Assembly (NCBI RefSeq): GCF_002022445.1
Contig: NZ_MUYE01000001.1
Span: forward strand, 1,309,501-1,373,500
Direction: 5' to 3'
Length of the DNA stretch: 64,000 nt
Source of the DNA: Bartonella sp. AR 15-3
GTDB lineage: Bacteria > Pseudomonadota > Alphaproteobacteria > Rhizobiales > Rhizobiaceae
Each line of letters begins with the position of its first letter. The first letter of the stretch is position 1. Positions 51,996 through 63,427 of the stretch are shown one piece after another. The position numbers and the translations under genes were made by a program. The notes below the pieces were generated by a model, which ran no database searches, was not told where the DNA came from, and worked only from the letters and a program-made list of their open reading frames with translations.

Positions 51996-54660
51996 TAACA
52001 ATCCTTTTTGGAACAATAATCATTTTCTTAATAGATTTTCCAGCTAAATGTGCTTGCACAAAATCAAGAGCACAAACCGCTTCTTCAATTGCCACATTAT
52101 CAGCGACCGCAGCAAGAGTTACGTTACCCCGCTTTTTGCCATTAATTTGCACCGGTAAAGTAATATATTCTTCAACCGTTAACGCAGAATCATAAGAAGG
52201 CCAAGCACACTGCGACATCAGTGTATTCCCGCCCAAAGCAGCATGACATTCTTCTGCTAAATGAGGCACCATAGGGGCAATCATTGCAATGAAGAAATCC
52301 ACTGCTTGACGCAATGCAGACTTCATTTCATCTTCAGCATTTTCTATATTATTTAGAGAGGAAGCTATCACATTCAATAATTCATAAAGGCGTGCAACAG
52401 CTCGATTAAAGGCAAGTTTTTCTAAATCATCTTCTACAGCACAAAGTGTACGGTGGGCTGCTTTGGAAAGCTCCAAAGCAGCTCCTTGCTGTCCTGCACA
52501 TGATTTTACCCCCTTTAAAACTGGAGCACTTAAAGCCACTAAACGCCAGACACGCTGCACAAAACGGTACGCACCTTCAATTCCAGATTCCGTCCAAATG
52601 ACATCACGCTCAGGAGGAGAGTCCGACAACATAAACCAGCGTACAGTATCCGCTCCATAGGAAGCAATAATATCATCAGGATCGACGACATTCTTTTTTG
52701 ATTTTGACATTTTTTCAATTGAACCAATCATCACTTCACTTTGATCCGTGAGCTTATAGGCACAACGCTTTCCATCCTTTTCAACAATTTCGACATCTGC
52801 TGGCGAAACCCACCCTTTTTCATCTTGATAGGTTTCATGAACAACCATACCTTGCGTAAATAAACCTTTGAAAGGCTCATCTACCGAAACATAGCCTATC
52901 ATCTTCATCGCACGTGTGAAAAAACGTGCATATAAAAGGTGCAAAATCGCATGCTCAATACCACCAATATATTGCTGAACAGGTAACCATTGTGCTGCTA
53001 TTTTCTGATCTATTGGTTCTTGAGCATAAGGTGTAGTAAAGCGTGCATAATACCAAGAAGAATCAACAAAAGTGTCCATTGTATCGGTTTCACGTTTTGC
53101 TAACTGACCACAACAAGGACAAACCACTGTTTGCCATTCATCATGGCGCGCAAGTGGATTACCAGGCTGATCAAAAGTAACATCATCGGGTAACACAACG
53201 GGCAAATCAGCACATGGGACAGGTACAACACCACAATCCGTACAATGGATCATAGGGATTGGACAACCCCAATAACGCTGACGCGAAATGCCCCAATCAC
53301 GTAATCGAAATTGCACTGTTTTTTGTGCCTGAGGCTGATCCTTGAGCAGCTGTTTCTCAAGCCGTTCAGCAACCATTTGAAAAGCCTCCTGCACTGTCAA
53401 ACCATCTAAAAAGCCTGAATTAATCATCACACCATCGCCCATATAAGCCGTTTCAGCAATGACAAAACTCTCAGCATCACCTTCTGTTGGTACAATTACT
53501 GGACGCACAGCAAGATTATATTTTCGAGCAAAATCCAAATCTCTCTGATCATGAGCAGGGCATCCAAAAATAGCCCCTGTGCCGTAATTCATGAGAACAA
53601 AATTAGCGATATAAACAGGAAGATGTGTTGTCGGATCAAAAGGATGAATAGCAAAAAGTGGCGTACGAAATCCTTTTTTTTCCACTGTCTCAAACGCCGC
53701 TTCTGTAGTCCCATTACACCGACAGCTTTCGATAAAAGTATCAAGTGCCTTATCCTTTTGTGCTAAAGCTTTCGCAATTGGATGATCAAAAGAAAGTGCT
53801 AAAAAAGAAGCACCAAAGAGAGTCTCAGGACGCGTTGAATAACAAACAATTTCATCAAATGCATCACATACATCATCCACTGTATTGGTTTTATGCAAAG
53901 CCCAACGAATAAGAAGTCCTTGTGATTTGCCAATCCAATTTTTTTGCATAATGCGTACTTTTTCTGGCCACTGATCAAGCTTTTCAAGTCCTGCCAATAA
54001 GTCGTTACTAAAATCACTAATTTTAAAAAACCACTGTGTTAATTCGCGTTGTTCAACCAATGCACCAGAACGCCAACCACGACCATCAATAACCTGTTCA
54101 TTAGCTAAAACTGTTTGATCAACAGGATCCCAATTGACCTTAGCGACCTGACGTGAAATAAGCCCTTTCTGATAGAAGTCCAGAAACAACATTTGTTGAC
54201 GATGATAATATTCTACATCACATGTGGCAAACTCACGGGACCAATCCAAAGAAAAACCCAGTTTTTTTAACTGCTTTCGCATTACCGTGATATTTTCATA
54301 GGTCCATACTTTAGGATGTACTTTACTTTGCATGGCAGCATTTTCAGCAGGCATTCCAAAAGCATCCCATCCCATTGGATGAAGCACATGAAATCCCTTT
54401 GCCCGCTTATATCGCGCAACAACATCCCCCATGGTATAATTGCGCACATGCCCCATATGAATTCGTCCAGAAGGATAAGGGAACATTTCTAAAACATAAT
54501 ATTTTTCACGCTCACTATCATCAGCAGCTTGAAAAATTTTCTTTTCATCCCAAATCGTTTGCCATTTTTTTTCCTGTGCACGTGGATTATAACGCTCGCT
54601 TATCATTCTCGTTATACTCTTCATAAAATTAACTTCAAAATTTTCATCAAGATTCACCAC
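51982..54660 (-). CDS. leuS: Leucyl-tRNA synthetase
   Basis: A class I synthetase of up to 892 residues. The HIGH motif is [14 protein letters not shown] (about residues 56-69) and the KMSKS motif is [16 protein letters not shown] (about 640). Zinc-like cysteines [10 protein letters not shown] and CPCCGQL are present, and the editing domain is intact. The GTG at 54660 has AAGG seven bases before it; ATGs at 54624 and 54606 ([16 protein letters not shown]) also fit and the last matches the common family start. Confidence 0.95.
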   Translation of the reverse strand: MVNLDENFEVNFMKSITRMISERYNPRAQEKKWQTIWDEKKIFQAADDSEREKYYVLEMFPYPSGRIHMGHVRNYTMGDVVARYKRAKGFHVLHPMGWDAFGMPAENAAMQSKVHPKVWTYENITVMRKQLKKLGFSLDWSREFATCDVEYYHRQQMLFLDFYQKGLISRQVAKVNWDPVDQTVLANEQVIDGRGWRSGALVEQRELTQWFFKISDFSNDLLAGLEKLDQWPEKVRIMQKNWIGKSQGLLIRWALHKTNTVDDVCDAFDEIVCYSTRPETLFGASFLALSFDHPIAKALAQKDKALDTFIESCRCNGTTEAAFETVEKKGFRTPLFAIHPFDPTTHLPVYIANFVLMNYGTGAIFGCPAHDQRDLDFARKYNLAVRPVIVPTEGDAESFVIAETAYMGDGVMINSGFLDGLTVQEAFQMVAERLEKQLLKDQPQAQKTVQFRLRDWGISRQRYWGCPIPMIHCTDCGVVPVPCADLPVVLPDDVTFDQPGNPLARHDEWQTVVCPCCGQLAKRETDTMDTFVDSSWYYARFTTPYAQEPIDQKIAAQWLPVQQYIGGIEHAILHLLYARFFTRAMKMIGYVSVDEPFKGLFTQGMVVHETYQDEKGWVSPADVEIVEKDGKRCAYKLTDQSEVMIGSIEKMSKSKKNVVDPDDIIASYGADTVRWFMLSDSPPERDVIWTESGIEGAYRFVQRVWRLVALSAPVLKGVKSCAGQQGAALELSKAAHRTLCAVEDDLEKLAFNRAVARLYELLNVIASSLNNIENAEDEMKSALRQAVDFFIAMIAPMVPHLAEECHAALGGNTLMSQCAWPSYDSALTVEEYITLPVQINGKKRGNVTLAAVADNVAIEEAVCALDFVQAHLAGKSIKKMIIVPKRIVNVII

Positions 54661-54754
54661 GGATTAACCTTATCGTCAACCTTTTCATGAATTATTTTAA
54701 AGCTTTTATAAAAAATTATCTAATTCCTGCACAAAAAACAGAAAGCATACCCCT

Positions 54755-55435
54755 ATGAATACACCTAATATTTCCTCTATTGACGCATGGAGAAACCTCC
54801 AACAAGAGATTGCCAAAACATGTCAGGACTATCATCGTCCCGTGGAGAATATTCAACTCATTGCTGCTTCAAAAACTGTTTCCGCAAACAATATTGTTCC
54901 TCTTCTGCAGGCAGGACAGTTCCTTTTTGCTGAAAATCGTGTGCAAGAAGCAGCCGAAAAATGGCCCTCCTTACGACAAAAATTTAACACAATCGAACTT
55001 CATCTCATTGGTCCCTTACAATCCAACAAAACAGCAGAAGCTGTTAAAATCTTCGATGTCATTCAAACTGTTGATCGAGAAAAAATAGCTAAAAAACTCG
55101 CAGAAGAAATGCACAAACAGAAAAAGCATCTTCCCTGTTATATCCAAGTCAATATAGGGTTAGAATCACAAAAAAGTGGCATTTTTCCACAAGAAGTAAA
55201 AGCCTTTGTTGCTCAATGCAAAAATAATTATGGACTTGATATCATTGGACTGATGGCGATCCCCCCTATTCAAGAAAATCCTGGCCCTTATTTTGCTCTT
55301 TTAGCAAAACTTGCAAAAGAAACTGGCCTTCCAAAACTCTCTATGGGTATGTCTAATGACTTTAAAATCGCTCTCCAATTTGGTGCAAATGTTCTTCGTA
55401 TTGGATCAGCTTTATTTGGTTCTCGCTCCTTTTAA
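54755..55435 (+). CDS. yggS: YggS family PLP-binding protein
   Basis: A 226-residue single-domain PLP-binding barrel. The lysine that holds PLP is in IQLIAASKTVSANNI (about residue 36). Other marks are FAENRVQEAAEKW, HLIGPLQSNKTAEA and the C-terminal LSMGMSNDFKIALQFGANVLRIGSALFG. The family keeps vitamin B6 in balance and has no known catalysis. It is divergent from leuS. Confidence 0.95.
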   Translation: MNTPNISSIDAWRNLQQEIAKTCQDYHRPVENIQLIAASKTVSANNIVPLLQAGQFLFAENRVQEAAEKWPSLRQKFNTIELHLIGPLQSNKTAEAVKIFDVIQTVDREKIAKKLAEEMHKQKKHLPCYIQVNIGLESQKSGIFPQEVKAFVAQCKNNYGLDIIGLMAIPPIQENPGPYFALLAKLAKETGLPKLSMGMSNDFKIALQFGANVLRIGSALFGSRSF

Positions 55436-55660
55436 GGATTGTCTTTTTTAAGCCTTTCCATCTTTTACGAAACCAAATAAAAAAGCTTTTTTATAACATT
55501 TATTGCGTAAAATTAACCATTCAAGCCTACGACTGAACTTATGTTGAACGTAAAAACTTTAATTCTTATCAAAGCACTCATGAAAAATAGATCTTTAAAA
55601 TAAAATAATAAGACAACAATATAGCAACTTTTTTGACATTAACAGAAGAGGAGGAAAACA

Positions 55661-57616
55661 ATGTCTGAAAAAACTTATCCAGTACCAATGCATCTCAAAA
55701 AAACAGCTTTCATTGATTATGAAACCTACCAACAACAATACCAAGAAAGCATTAACAATCCAGAAGCTTTCTGGGCAAAACACGGTCAACGTATTGAATG
55801 GTTTAAGCCCTATACAAAGGCAAAAAACACTTCATTTAATGACTCTGTATCGATTAAATGGTATGAAGATGGAATTACAAATGTGGCCTATAATTGCATT
55901 GATCGTCATTTAAAAAATCGAGGTGATCAAATCGCGCTCATTTGGGAAAGCGATGATCCTAATATTGATCAAAAAATAACGTATAACGCCCTTTATGAAA
56001 AAGTCTGTCGTTTCGCGAACATCTTAAAAAAATATGGAATTAAAAAAGGGAATAGAGTCATCATCTACCTCCCAATGATTCCTGAAGCAGTTTACGCTAT
56101 GCTCGCATGTGCCCGTATTGGAGCTATCCATTCAGTTATCTTTGCTGGTTTTTCTGCTGAAGCTATTGCAGGGCGTCTCATTGATTGTGAATCAACTTTT
56201 ATCATTACGGCTGATCAGGCTTTACGTGGAGGAAAGACAATTAATTTAAAAGAGAATATTGATCAAGCCATTCATATAGCAGCGCACCACAATGTGCATG
56301 TCAACCATGTTATGGTCATACAACGCACAAATGAAAAAATTAACTGGGTTACAGAACGTGACTTCTGGTATCATGAAGAGGTCCTTCATGCTCCAACTGA
56401 TTGCCTCCCAGAAAAAATGAATGCAGAAGATCCTCTTTTTATTCTATATACTTCAGGATCAACAGGAAAACCAAAAGGTGTTCTGCATACAACAGGTGGA
56501 TATCTTGTCTATGTATCGATGACACACCAATATGTTTTCGATTACCATCCCCATGAAATTTATTGGTGTACAGCTGACATTGGTTGGATCACTGGCCACT
56601 CTTATCTGGTGTATGGGCCTTTATGTAATGGTGCAACCACCGTAATGTTCGAAGGCACACCAACTTTCCCTGATAAAGGCAGATTCTGGGATATTGTCGA
56701 TAAACACAAAGTCAATACACTCTACACTGCACCAACGGCCATTCGTACTTTAATGGGCGCAGGAGATTCATATATCACACGCTCTCAAAGAACATCTCTA
56801 CGCCTCTTAGGAACAGTAGGCGAACCGATCAATCCAGAAGCATGGGAATGGTTCTATCATACTGTTGGAAACGGCCATTGTCCTATTCTTGACACATGGT
56901 GGCAAACAGAAACAGGAGGACATATAATCACTCCTCTCCCCGGAGCTACAACACTCAAACCGGGATCGGTTACACATCCGTTTTTTGGCATCCATTTACA
57001 AATCGTTGATGCTCAAGGAAATGTTTTGGAAGGAGAAGCAGAAGGAAATCTTTGTATCGCTGATTCATGGCCTGGTCAAATGCGTACCCTTTATAATAAT
57101 CATAAGTGCTTTATCCAAACATATTTTTCCACATATAAAGGAAAATATTTTACAGGCGATGGTTGTAAACGTGATAGCAATGGCTATTATTGGATTACAG
57201 GACGAATTGATGATATACTTAATGTTTCCGGTCACAGGCTAGGAACTGCCGAGCTTGAATCAGCGCTTGTTTCACACCCTTCTGTTTCAGAAGCAGCTAT
57301 TGTAGGATATCCTCACTCTATTAAAGGACAGGGAATTTATAGTTTTGTAACTTTAATGGAAGGAATAGCACCAAGTGAGCAGTTATACCAAAATCTTATT
57401 CAACATATAAGAAAAGAAATTGGGGTTATCGCGACAATAGATAAACTTCAATTTACTGCCCAATTGCCCAAAACACGATCAGGAAAAATTATGAGACGCA
57501 TTTTGCGAAAAATTGCTGAAAATAATCTTGACGCCCTAGGAGATATTTCAACCCTTGCCGAGCCGCAAGTCATCAATGACCTTATTGCCAATCGGCAAAA
57601 TACAGAACATAATTGA
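55661..57616 (+). CDS. acsA: Acetyl-CoA synthetase
   Basis: A full-length 651-residue AMP-forming enzyme that activates acetate to acetyl-CoA. The AMP-binding motif is [20 protein letters not shown] (about residues 262-281), then [22 protein letters not shown] and the C-terminal [17 protein letters not shown], whose lysine is controlled by acetylation in the family. AGAGGAGG precedes the ATG. The ftsE frame starts a little downstream on the same strand. Confidence 0.96.
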   Translation: MSEKTYPVPMHLKKTAFIDYETYQQQYQESINNPEAFWAKHGQRIEWFKPYTKAKNTSFNDSVSIKWYEDGITNVAYNCIDRHLKNRGDQIALIWESDDPNIDQKITYNALYEKVCRFANILKKYGIKKGNRVIIYLPMIPEAVYAMLACARIGAIHSVIFAGFSAEAIAGRLIDCESTFIITADQALRGGKTINLKENIDQAIHIAAHHNVHVNHVMVIQRTNEKINWVTERDFWYHEEVLHAPTDCLPEKMNAEDPLFILYTSGSTGKPKGVLHTTGGYLVYVSMTHQYVFDYHPHEIYWCTADIGWITGHSYLVYGPLCNGATTVMFEGTPTFPDKGRFWDIVDKHKVNTLYTAPTAIRTLMGAGDSYITRSQRTSLRLLGTVGEPINPEAWEWFYHTVGNGHCPILDTWWQTETGGHIITPLPGATTLKPGSVTHPFFGIHLQIVDAQGNVLEGEAEGNLCIADSWPGQMRTLYNNHKCFIQTYFSTYKGKYFTGDGCKRDSNGYYWITGRIDDILNVSGHRLGTAELESALVSHPSVSEAAIVGYPHSIKGQGIYSFVTLMEGIAPSEQLYQNLIQHIRKEIGVIATIDKLQFTAQLPKTRSGKIMRRILRKIAENNLDALGDISTLAEPQVINDLIANRQNTEHN

Positions 57617-57720
57617 GGTTATTCAATAGAATAATAACACTGAAAAAAGAAAGTAAAATATTATTATTTAAGAGAGAATTTTCATCATATTCACTCCAAA
57701 AACAGAAGTGGTACTTAAAA

Positions 57721-58380
57721 GTGATTCGTTTTGAAAATGTTGGTTTGCGCTATGGAATGGGACCTGAAGTCCTCCACGATATCAGCTTTCACATTCCCGA
57801 AGGATCCTTTCAATTTATAACTGGGGCTTCTGGATCAGGAAAAACATCATTGATACGTCTTATGTTTCTCGCGATCAAACCAACGCGTGGTCATATTAAT
57901 TTATTTAGAAATGATACAGCATTACTTAAACGAAAAGAACTTCCTGCTTTACGACGACGTATTGGGGTTGTTTTTCAAGATTTTCGACTGCTTGATCATA
58001 TGACAACTTATGAAAATGTTTCTTTGCCTTTACGCATCAAGGGACAAGAAGAGGCAACCTATCGCAGTGAAGTGGAAGATCTTTTGCGATGGGTTGGTCT
58101 CGGAAATTATATTCACGTTTTACCACCCGTACTCTCAAGTGGAGAAAAACAAAGAGTAGCGATTGCACGTGCTCTTATTGATCAACCTGAAATTCTTCTC
58201 GCAGATGAGCCTACAGGAAACGTTGATCCATCTTTAGCATCGCGTTTACTTCGTTTATTTATTGAATTAAATCGTTTTGGCACAGCTGTCATCATTGCCA
58301 CCCACGATATCTCATTGATGGAGCAAGTTGCAGCGCGGCGTCTAATTCTTCACCAAGGACGGATGACAATTTATGAATAA
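57721..58380 (+). CDS. ftsE: Cell division ATP-binding protein FtsE
   Basis: A 219-residue ATPase of the FtsEX complex, which links division to peptidoglycan hydrolase control. Walker A is GASGSGKTSL, the signature is LSSGEKQRVAIARA and Walker B is ILLADEPTGN. The GTG at 57721 gives IRFENVGLRYGMGPEVLHDI, the conserved start; the frame is open 108 bases further up, overlapping the acs stop, but that part is not FtsE-like. It overlaps ftsX by 8 bases. Confidence 0.93.
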   Translation: MIRFENVGLRYGMGPEVLHDISFHIPEGSFQFITGASGSGKTSLIRLMFLAIKPTRGHINLFRNDTALLKRKELPALRRRIGVVFQDFRLLDHMTTYENVSLPLRIKGQEEATYRSEVEDLLRWVGLGNYIHVLPPVLSSGEKQRVAIARALIDQPEILLADEPTGNVDPSLASRLLRLFIELNRFGTAVIIATHDISLMEQVAARRLILHQGRMTIYE

Positions 58381-59347
58381 ATCTTCGCTCATGTTCTACA
58401 TTCCAAACTGGATTTTTACAGTTAATAAAGAAAAAAGAACGCCTATTATTCCAAGTAGTAATATCTCTGGGCAAGCATTAGTTGCAGTCATTGCTATCAT
58501 GACATTCCTTTCAAGCTTAACATTAATCAGCGTTGATCTAGTGCAACACGCGGCCAATAATTGGAGCAGCGAAATTAGCTATGAAGCAACAATTCAAATT
58601 CGTCCAATTGAAAATGTCGATATTGAAAAAGCTCTCTCTGATGCTGTCAAATTGGTGAAAACATTTCGAGGTGTACAAAACGCAAAAATTATTGATCAAA
58701 TAGCCACCGAAAAATTACTTGAGCCATGGCTTGGAACAGGTATATCCTTCAAAGAATTTCCCATTCCCCGGCTAATCATTGTTACTTTGAAAGAAAATGA
58801 AAAAACTGACTTTCAAGCAATCAGTCACGCTATTAAAACACAAATTCCAGGCGCTCAATTTAATGATCACAGCTTTTGGGTAAATCGATTTATCACTATG
58901 GCACAAACAACTGTTTTTATTGGTTTTACAATTCTAGCCCTCATTCTTGGCTCACTAATCCTTACAATTATTTTCGCTACACGTAACGCGCTAGCAGAAA
59001 ATGCACATATCATTAATATCTTATATTTTCTCGGAACTGAAACCGTTTTCATTGCCCAACAGTTTGACTGGCATTTTTTTAAAACTGCATTCCGCGGTTC
59101 ATTGTACGGCGGTGTGATAAGTACACTGCTATTTAATGCTTTTCTTCTTTGGATAAATTACAATTTAGGATTAGAAAAAACGCGTCAAATTATCGCTTTA
59201 TTTGGACACTTTTCCATTAGTTTCAGCACCTATGGAAAAATTCTCATTCTTATTTTTTGTGTTGCTATCGTCACGATGCTCACCAATCGAATTACTATTC
59301 TAGCACAACTTAAAAAAATCGATCAATGCGAAAATGGCCTATTTTAA
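58373..59347 (+). CDS. ftsX: Cell division protein FtsX
   Basis: A 324-residue membrane partner of FtsE with four hydrophobic segments (about residues 36-56, 178-202, 236-260 and 288-308) and a periplasmic domain between the first two. The length and layout fit alphaproteobacterial FtsX. It overlaps ftsE by 8 bases and the YdcF-like gene by 14, so the three probably form one unit. Confidence 0.9.
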   Translation: MNKSSLMFYIPNWIFTVNKEKRTPIIPSSNISGQALVAVIAIMTFLSSLTLISVDLVQHAANNWSSEISYEATIQIRPIENVDIEKALSDAVKLVKTFRGVQNAKIIDQIATEKLLEPWLGTGISFKEFPIPRLIIVTLKENEKTDFQAISHAIKTQIPGAQFNDHSFWVNRFITMAQTTVFIGFTILALILGSLILTIIFATRNALAENAHIINILYFLGTETVFIAQQFDWHFFKTAFRGSLYGGVISTLLFNAFLLWINYNLGLEKTRQIIALFGHFSISFSTYGKILILIFCVAIVTMLTNRITILAQLKKIDQCENGLF

Positions 59348-60032
59348 TTTTATGACCTACAACACTCCTGATTCCAATTTTGCCTATGATAGACCGCGAA
59401 ACTCTCCTCTTGAGCACAAAATAAATGTTACGAAAAAACGTAAACGATTTTTTTACTATTTGCCACCGACAATACTCTTTATTTTGATCATCATTCTAAT
59501 TTTTTGTCTTACTTTTGTTGCTTTTACTGAAAAAGTTGAACAACTTACCCCTCCGCATCCCTTACCGAAAGTTGACGCAATTATTGTCCTTACAGGAGGG
59601 AAAAACAGAATAGAAACAGGATTAGAGCTTTTACAAAAAAAGCTTGGTTCGCGGCTATTAATCAGCGGAGTGAACACAACAATACATCCTAATAAACTGA
59701 TCCGTAGAATGAATATCAATCCTCGACTCTTTGCCTGTTGCGTTGATATTGATCATCACGCAACCAACACTCAAGGGAATGCTAAAGAAAGTGCTCATTG
59801 GATCAACAAGCATCGCTATAAAACACTTTATATCGTTACTCATGATTATCATATGATTCGTTCTTTACTGGAGTTTAAATATTTAATGCCTAATATCAAT
59901 TTTATTGCCTATCCTATAAAACAAAATGTTACGGATAGCTGGATAAAACAAGCCAATCAAATACGCCTTCTTGCCCTTGAATATGTCAAAAACATCAGTG
60001 TAAAAATAAGAATAATATTGTCTTCTTTGTAA
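59334..60032 (+). CDS. YdcF/ElyC family (DUF218) membrane protein
   Basis: A 232-residue protein with one membrane segment (about residues 40-64) and a DUF218 domain: VDAIIVLTGGKNRIETGLEL, RLLISGVN, NTQGNAKESAHWI and LYIVTHDYHMIRSLLEF. DUF218 proteins such as ElyC act in cell-envelope steps around lipid carriers. The 14-base overlap with ftsX supports an envelope role; the reaction is not known. Confidence 0.88.
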   Translation: MAYFNFMTYNTPDSNFAYDRPRNSPLEHKINVTKKRKRFFYYLPPTILFILIIILIFCLTFVAFTEKVEQLTPPHPLPKVDAIIVLTGGKNRIETGLELLQKKLGSRLLISGVNTTIHPNKLIRRMNINPRLFACCVDIDHHATNTQGNAKESAHWINKHRYKTLYIVTHDYHMIRSLLEFKYLMPNINFIAYPIKQNVTDSWIKQANQIRLLALEYVKNISVKIRIILSSL

Positions 60033-60217
60033 AAAAATTTCAAATGTCTTTTTACTTTAGACAATTAATCTTTTTTTTCATATTCCTCTGAAGCATAAAT
60101 ATTGTTAACTCTTAACATCCAAAAAACTATTCAATAATCTGATCTTTCATTCTGAACAATATCGCCCTTTAATCTTACAATCACGAAAAGAGTCACCATC
60201 TTTTTAAGGAAGGATTC

Positions 60218-62200
60218 TTAATCACGTGCAAGAGCAACAACAGGATCAAGACGTGAAGCTTTTCGTGCTGGAAAAAAACCAAAACACACTCCAATAAAAG
60301 CTGCAAAGAGAACAGTCATTATGATAGACCGAACCGTATAAACCAATTGTATAGGAGAATTCCACAATATAAATAAACCTCCAATAGCAAATCCAAAGAG
60401 AACCCCTAAACTTCCGCCAATCAGACAAATCAAAATCGATTCAATTAAAAATTGTTGCAAAATATCACTCTGACGTGCACCAATCGCCATACGTACTCCA
60501 ATTTCACTAATCCGCTCAGAAACATTGACTAACATAATATTCATCACGCCAATTCCGCCTACAATGAGCGAAATCGCTGCAATCGAAGTCACTAAAAGCG
60601 CTAAAATCTCTGTACTATTCATAATTTTTGCACGAAACAATTCCGAATTTCTAATAAAAAAATCTTCTTGTCCATGCCGCATAATTAACAACCGCCGAAT
60701 CATAGTTTCGGCCAATTGCGAATCGACATTATCAGCAACTTTAAGAATAATAGAACGAACATCTGTCCTACCAAGAAAGCGCATTTGCACCGCCGTATAA
60801 GGCAAATAAATCTGTATTGTATCTGATACGCCTCCGTTGTTTTGTGAAGCCACAACACCAATAATACGAGCTGGCACATTACCCACACGCACAATTTTTC
60901 CAATGGGATCTTCTTGACTATGAGGAAAAAGAACAGAAAGTGCCTCTTTTTCTATTATCAAATCAACAGCTCGATCACGCACGCTTGATTGATTAAATAA
61001 CCTTCCTTTAATTACTTTTAGTCCTTGTATTTGAAAAAATTGTTCTCCTACACCAATAACAATAGCCTTTGCCTCAATTGCATTATAATACACCATCGAA
61101 CTTATTGAAATTTGAGAAGTGACACCAGCAACATAAGGTAATTCAGATAGTGCTTCTGCATCTGCCTCCACTAAACTGGTTATTTTTCCTGACTGTGGAT
61201 CAGAAAAGCTTTTACCTGGCATAATTGTCAATGTATTGACCCCTAAACTATTTAAATTATCAAGAATCTTTTTCTGGGTACCATTTCCCAAAGCAATCAT
61301 TGCAATAACTGAAGCAATACCGATAATTACCCCAAGCATTGTCAAAAAAGTCCGCATTCGATGGGCATTCATGGCCAATAAAGCCATAACAAATGCTTCA
61401 CAAAAGCGTCCCATAAAAGCGCGGAAAATTCCCAACTGTTGAGTGCTTTTTAGATTATCTTCTTTCGGAAGAAATTTTTTCTTACTGTTTATTTTTTTAA
61501 TTTTTGAAACATTATCAGAAATAATCTCTCCATCACTGATTTCAATAATACGATCTGCTCTTTCGGCCACCTGCATATCATGAGTTACAATGATAATAGT
61601 TCTTCCCTCTTGATGAAGCTCATCTAAAATATGCAAAACTTCTTGACCACTTTTTTTGTCTAAAGCACCGGTTGGTTCATCTGCAAGAATAATATCAGCA
61701 TCATTCATTAAAGCACGAGCAATTGAAACACGTTGCTGCTGTCCCCCCGAAAGCTGATTGGGATAATGACTCATCCGATCATACATCCCTAAACGTGTTA
61801 AAAGGCTCTGTGCACGTTGTTTTCTTATTTCTGCTGAGCAGCCTGCATAAATAGCTGGAATTTCAACATTCCCGAGAGCTGTTAATTCTTTGAGCAAATG
61901 ATAACGTTGGAAAATAAAACCAAAATGATTGCGTCGCAAAGCTGACAAATCATCTGCTGAAAGCAAAGCTGTTTCTTTACCAGAAATCCAATAACGCCCT
62001 GAACTTTGTCGATCAAGGCATCCTAAAATATTCATTAACGTAGATTTTCCTGAACCTGACGCTCCTACAATTGCGACCATCTCGCCACGCTTAATGGTTA
62101 AATTGATGTTTTTTAAAACAGAGACCAATGTCTCACCTACACGAAATTCACGTACTACATCTTCCAATATAAGAACAGCATCCTTCGATTCTGTTATCAT
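60218..62200 (-). CDS. macB: MacB-type ABC transporter (ATPase-permease)
   Basis: A 660-residue fusion of an N-terminal ATPase and a C-terminal FtsX-like permease. Walker A is [20 protein letters not shown] (about residues 42-61), the signature [14 protein letters not shown] and Walker [12 protein letters not shown]. Four membrane segments frame a periplasmic domain (first at about 280, others after 530). With MacA it exports macrolides, peptides or toxins in known systems. It lies 3 bases after macA. The actual substrate is unknown. Confidence 0.93.
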   Translation of the reverse strand: MITESKDAVLILEDVVREFRVGETLVSVLKNINLTIKRGEMVAIVGASGSGKSTLMNILGCLDRQSSGRYWISGKETALLSADDLSALRRNHFGFIFQRYHLLKELTALGNVEIPAIYAGCSAEIRKQRAQSLLTRLGMYDRMSHYPNQLSGGQQQRVSIARALMNDADIILADEPTGALDKKSGQEVLHILDELHQEGRTIIIVTHDMQVAERADRIIEISDGEIISDNVSKIKKINSKKKFLPKEDNLKSTQQLGIFRAFMGRFCEAFVMALLAMNAHRMRTFLTMLGVIIGIASVIAMIALGNGTQKKILDNLNSLGVNTLTIMPGKSFSDPQSGKITSLVEADAEALSELPYVAGVTSQISISSMVYYNAIEAKAIVIGVGEQFFQIQGLKVIKGRLFNQSSVRDRAVDLIIEKEALSVLFPHSQEDPIGKIVRVGNVPARIIGVVASQNNGGVSDTIQIYLPYTAVQMRFLGRTDVRSIILKVADNVDSQLAETMIRRLLIMRHGQEDFFIRNSELFRAKIMNSTEILALLVTSIAAISLIVGGIGVMNIMLVNVSERISEIGVRMAIGARQSDILQQFLIESILICLIGGSLGVLFGFAIGGLFILWNSPIQLVYTVRSIIMTVLFAAFIGVCFGFFPARKASRLDPVVALARD

Positions 62201-62203
62201 GTT

Positions 62204-63427
62204 TTAAACCCTGTTTTCACTTTGTAAATTAGAAGATACTAACAATCCATCGTGTGCACCAACCACCACCACATCACCCTCATTGAGCCCAGAAACAATC
62301 TCAGCCATTACTTTATTATTAAGTCCGACTGTTACTTGTTTTGCAATAACTTTGTCTCGACTAACCAAAAGCTGCACCCACGCTTTATGCTCTTTCGTCT
62401 CATTGTGTAAAGCATCACTTGGAACCAACAATACATTTCGAGCACGTCCTAATATAATATGCACTTGAGCTGTCATATAAGTCCGCAAAAAACGATCTTT
62501 ATTGTTAACATGGATAAGCCCATTATAATAAATCGCCGATGACGCTAAAGAACTCGATCCTGACATGTTAGGATTAATACTAATATCACTACGAATATCT
62601 TCAGGAGCAGGTTCTATTGCCTCTAATGATCCCTCATAACGGCGTTGTATATCTCCTAAAATTGTGAAATAGAGGTCTTGTCCAGTATGAACTTTTAAAA
62701 TATCTGCTTCTGAAATTTGTGCTTTAATTGTCATTTTTGACAAATCTCCTAAAATAACAATTGTTGGTGCTGACTGAGTTGCATTAATATTTTGTCCTTC
62801 TTCAACGACGGTTGCTAAAACTGTCCCTGAAGAAGGCGCTGTTATCTGCGTATAGCTTAAATTCACTTCTGCACTTTTCACATCAATTTGTGCCTGTACA
62901 ATTTGTTGCTGAAGTTGAGCAATTTGAGCTTCACGTATTTTGACTTGCGTCACTGCATCATCAAAATTAGCACGTGAAACTGCTCGTGCTTCAACCATTT
63001 TACTTTGACGTGCTAAATTTTGTTTAGCTAAAATGAGATAAGCTTCATGCTCTTTTAAACTTGCATAATAATAGGACAAAACTGCTTTTTTTCTTTTCAG
63101 ATCATTTTCCTGATCCGTAGGATCAATCTCTGCTATAAGATCTCCTTCTTCTACAACATCTCCAGCTGAAACACGAACAGAAACCACACGCCCTGTTGCA
63201 CGCGCGCCAACAGCCACCAATCGATAAGGACGTACAATTCCAGAAGCTAAAACCGTTTCTTCAATATCACCACGCGTAACCACTGCTGTCATATAATTCA
63301 GTGTATTTTTGCTCCCAAATAAAACAAAGAGCATCTTAAAGACAAAGATGAGAAAAACCACACTGAAAAATAAAAAAAGCTTTTTGCGTTTTATAGTTGA
63401 ATATTTCCCCATAAAATATTTCATCAT
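62204..63427 (-). CDS. macA: MacA-type periplasmic adaptor
   Basis: A 407-residue membrane fusion protein. An N-terminal anchor (LFLFFSVVFLIFVFKMLFVL) is followed by a lipoyl-like half (VSVRVSAGDVVEEGDLIAEI), a coiled-coil hairpin (about residues 110-200), the second half (YTQITAPSSGTVLATVVEEG) and a beta-barrel domain. It connects MacB to an outer-membrane channel. Its ATG overlaps the stop of the TolC-type gene by 4 bases. Confidence 0.93.
   Translation of the reverse strand: MMKYFMGKYSTIKRKKLFLFFSVVFLIFVFKMLFVLFGSKNTLNYMTAVVTRGDIEETVLASGIVRPYRLVAVGARATGRVVSVRVSAGDVVEEGDLIAEIDPTDQENDLKRKKAVLSYYYASLKEHEAYLILAKQNLARQSKMVEARAVSRANFDDAVTQVKIREAQIAQLQQQIVQAQIDVKSAEVNLSYTQITAPSSGTVLATVVEEGQNINATQSAPTIVILGDLSKMTIKAQISEADILKVHTGQDLYFTILGDIQRRYEGSLEAIEPAPEDIRSDISINPNMSGSSSLASSAIYYNGLIHVNNKDRFLRTYMTAQVHIILGRARNVLLVPSDALHNETKEHKAWVQLLVSRDKVIAKQVTVGLNNKVMAEIVSGLNEGDVVVVGAHDGLLVSSNLQSENRV

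Noticed and set aside
55480..55500. AAAAAAGCTTTTTT palindrome as a terminator of yggS
   Set aside because: A loopless A/T palindrome cannot form a stable hairpin with a T-run.
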